6,248 bases of DNA from JBMOOG01 sp049324535 (GTDB lineage: Bacteria; Pseudomonadota; Alphaproteobacteria; Rhodobacterales; Rhodobacteraceae), in assembly GCA_049324535.1 (NCBI GenBank), contig JBMOOG010000016.1, forward strand, positions 1 to 6,248, written 5' to 3'. The stretch's first letter is position 1, and the number at the start of each line of letters is the position of its first letter. Positions 6,160 through 6,248 of this stretch are shown here, one piece after another. A program made the position numbers and the translations under genes. A model generated the notes under the pieces. That model saw nothing but the letters and a program-made list of their open reading frames with translations, was not told the origin of the DNA and did not search any database.

Positions 6160-6248
6160 ATGAGCCGACCGACACCCCCGAGCTACCAGACCCGGAACTG
6201 GCCGAGCTACGACAAGGCGTTGAAGCGCCGAGGCTCGCTGACGATCTG
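6160..6248 (+). CDS. IS5-family transposase, N-terminal fragment (runs off window)
   Basis: Cuts and joins the ends of its insertion sequence (DDE-type enzyme). Only 29 complete codons are visible: MSRPTPPSY, then TRNWPSYDKALKRRGSLTI, with TG of a probable Trp codon at the edge. The NWPxYxxALKRRGSLTIW block is characteristic of the N-terminus of many IS5-family transposases. The ATG at 6160 has GGAGG only two bases upstream, a short spacing that may keep expression low. The catalytic DDE residues lie beyond the edge, so intactness cannot be judged. Confidence 0.85.
   Translation, partial: MSRPTPPSYQTRNWPSYDKALKRRGSLTI

Larger units (their letters stand above)
6096..6248 (+). mobile_element. 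IS5-family insertion sequence, left end only
   Basis: The element begins with the 18-base terminal inverted repeat GGCTCTGTTGCACAAATC, has a short leader with a small hairpin, and then the transposase start. The transposase N-terminus and IR resemble the IS5 family, probably the IS903-like subgroup (IR of similar length and GGCTYTGTTG beginning). The right end lies outside the window, so length and completeness are unknown. The bases just left of the insertion are CCCGCGCCG (6087-6095), which would be the duplicated target if the element makes a 9-base duplication as IS903 does. It interrupts the integrase gene and supplies its stop codon. Confidence 0.85.

Noticed and set aside
1..6248. CRISPR array, tRNA or rRNA genes
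   Set aside because: No regularly spaced direct repeats of CRISPR length and no cloverleaf or rRNA-like segments were seen on either strand.

Overview
The window is very GC-rich and looks like a chromosomal segment of an alphaproteobacterium, most probably Rhodobacteraceae (Rhodobacter/Paracoccus relatives). This rests on three points: the run trpC-moaC-moeA-lexA with comEC beside it, which I recall as typical of that family; LexA protein features; and a GTTC-N7-GTTC operator in front of lexA, the SOS-box type known from Rhodobacter sphaeroides. No species can be named from this alone.

Layout, left to right. Positions 2-1891 (+) hold most of a ComEC/Rec2 DNA-uptake channel whose N-terminus lies beyond the left edge. 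It converges on lexA (1905-2600, -) with only 13 bases between the stop codons. Right of lexA, and read in the same minus direction, come moeA (2658-3845), moaC (3842-4318) and trpC (4315-5124). trpC/moaC overlap by ATGA and moaC/moeA by GTGA, so these three form a translationally coupled unit joining tryptophan synthesis to molybdenum-cofactor synthesis. lexA sits 57 bases after moeA and has its own promoter. Its TTGACA -35 box contains the moeA stop codon, and its spacer and -10 are covered by three GTTC half-sites exactly 11 bases apart, an extended SOS operator. lexA can therefore be self-regulated independently of the upstream operon.

The right end is accessory DNA. Upstream of trpC is a non-coding stretch with several strong inverted repeats and no visible trpD, the gene I would expect there. 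Then follows, on the plus strand, a P4-type tyrosine integrase that keeps the Arm-binding and core-binding domains. It is broken at 6096 by the left end of an IS5-family insertion sequence: an 18-bp terminal inverted repeat, a small hairpin, and the first 29 codons of the transposase, which runs off the window. The integrase loses its whole catalytic domain and should be inactive.

I do not see a new defence or other novel system here. The points most worth a second look are the triple-phased LexA operator embedded in the moeA stop, and the decayed mobile element next to trpC.
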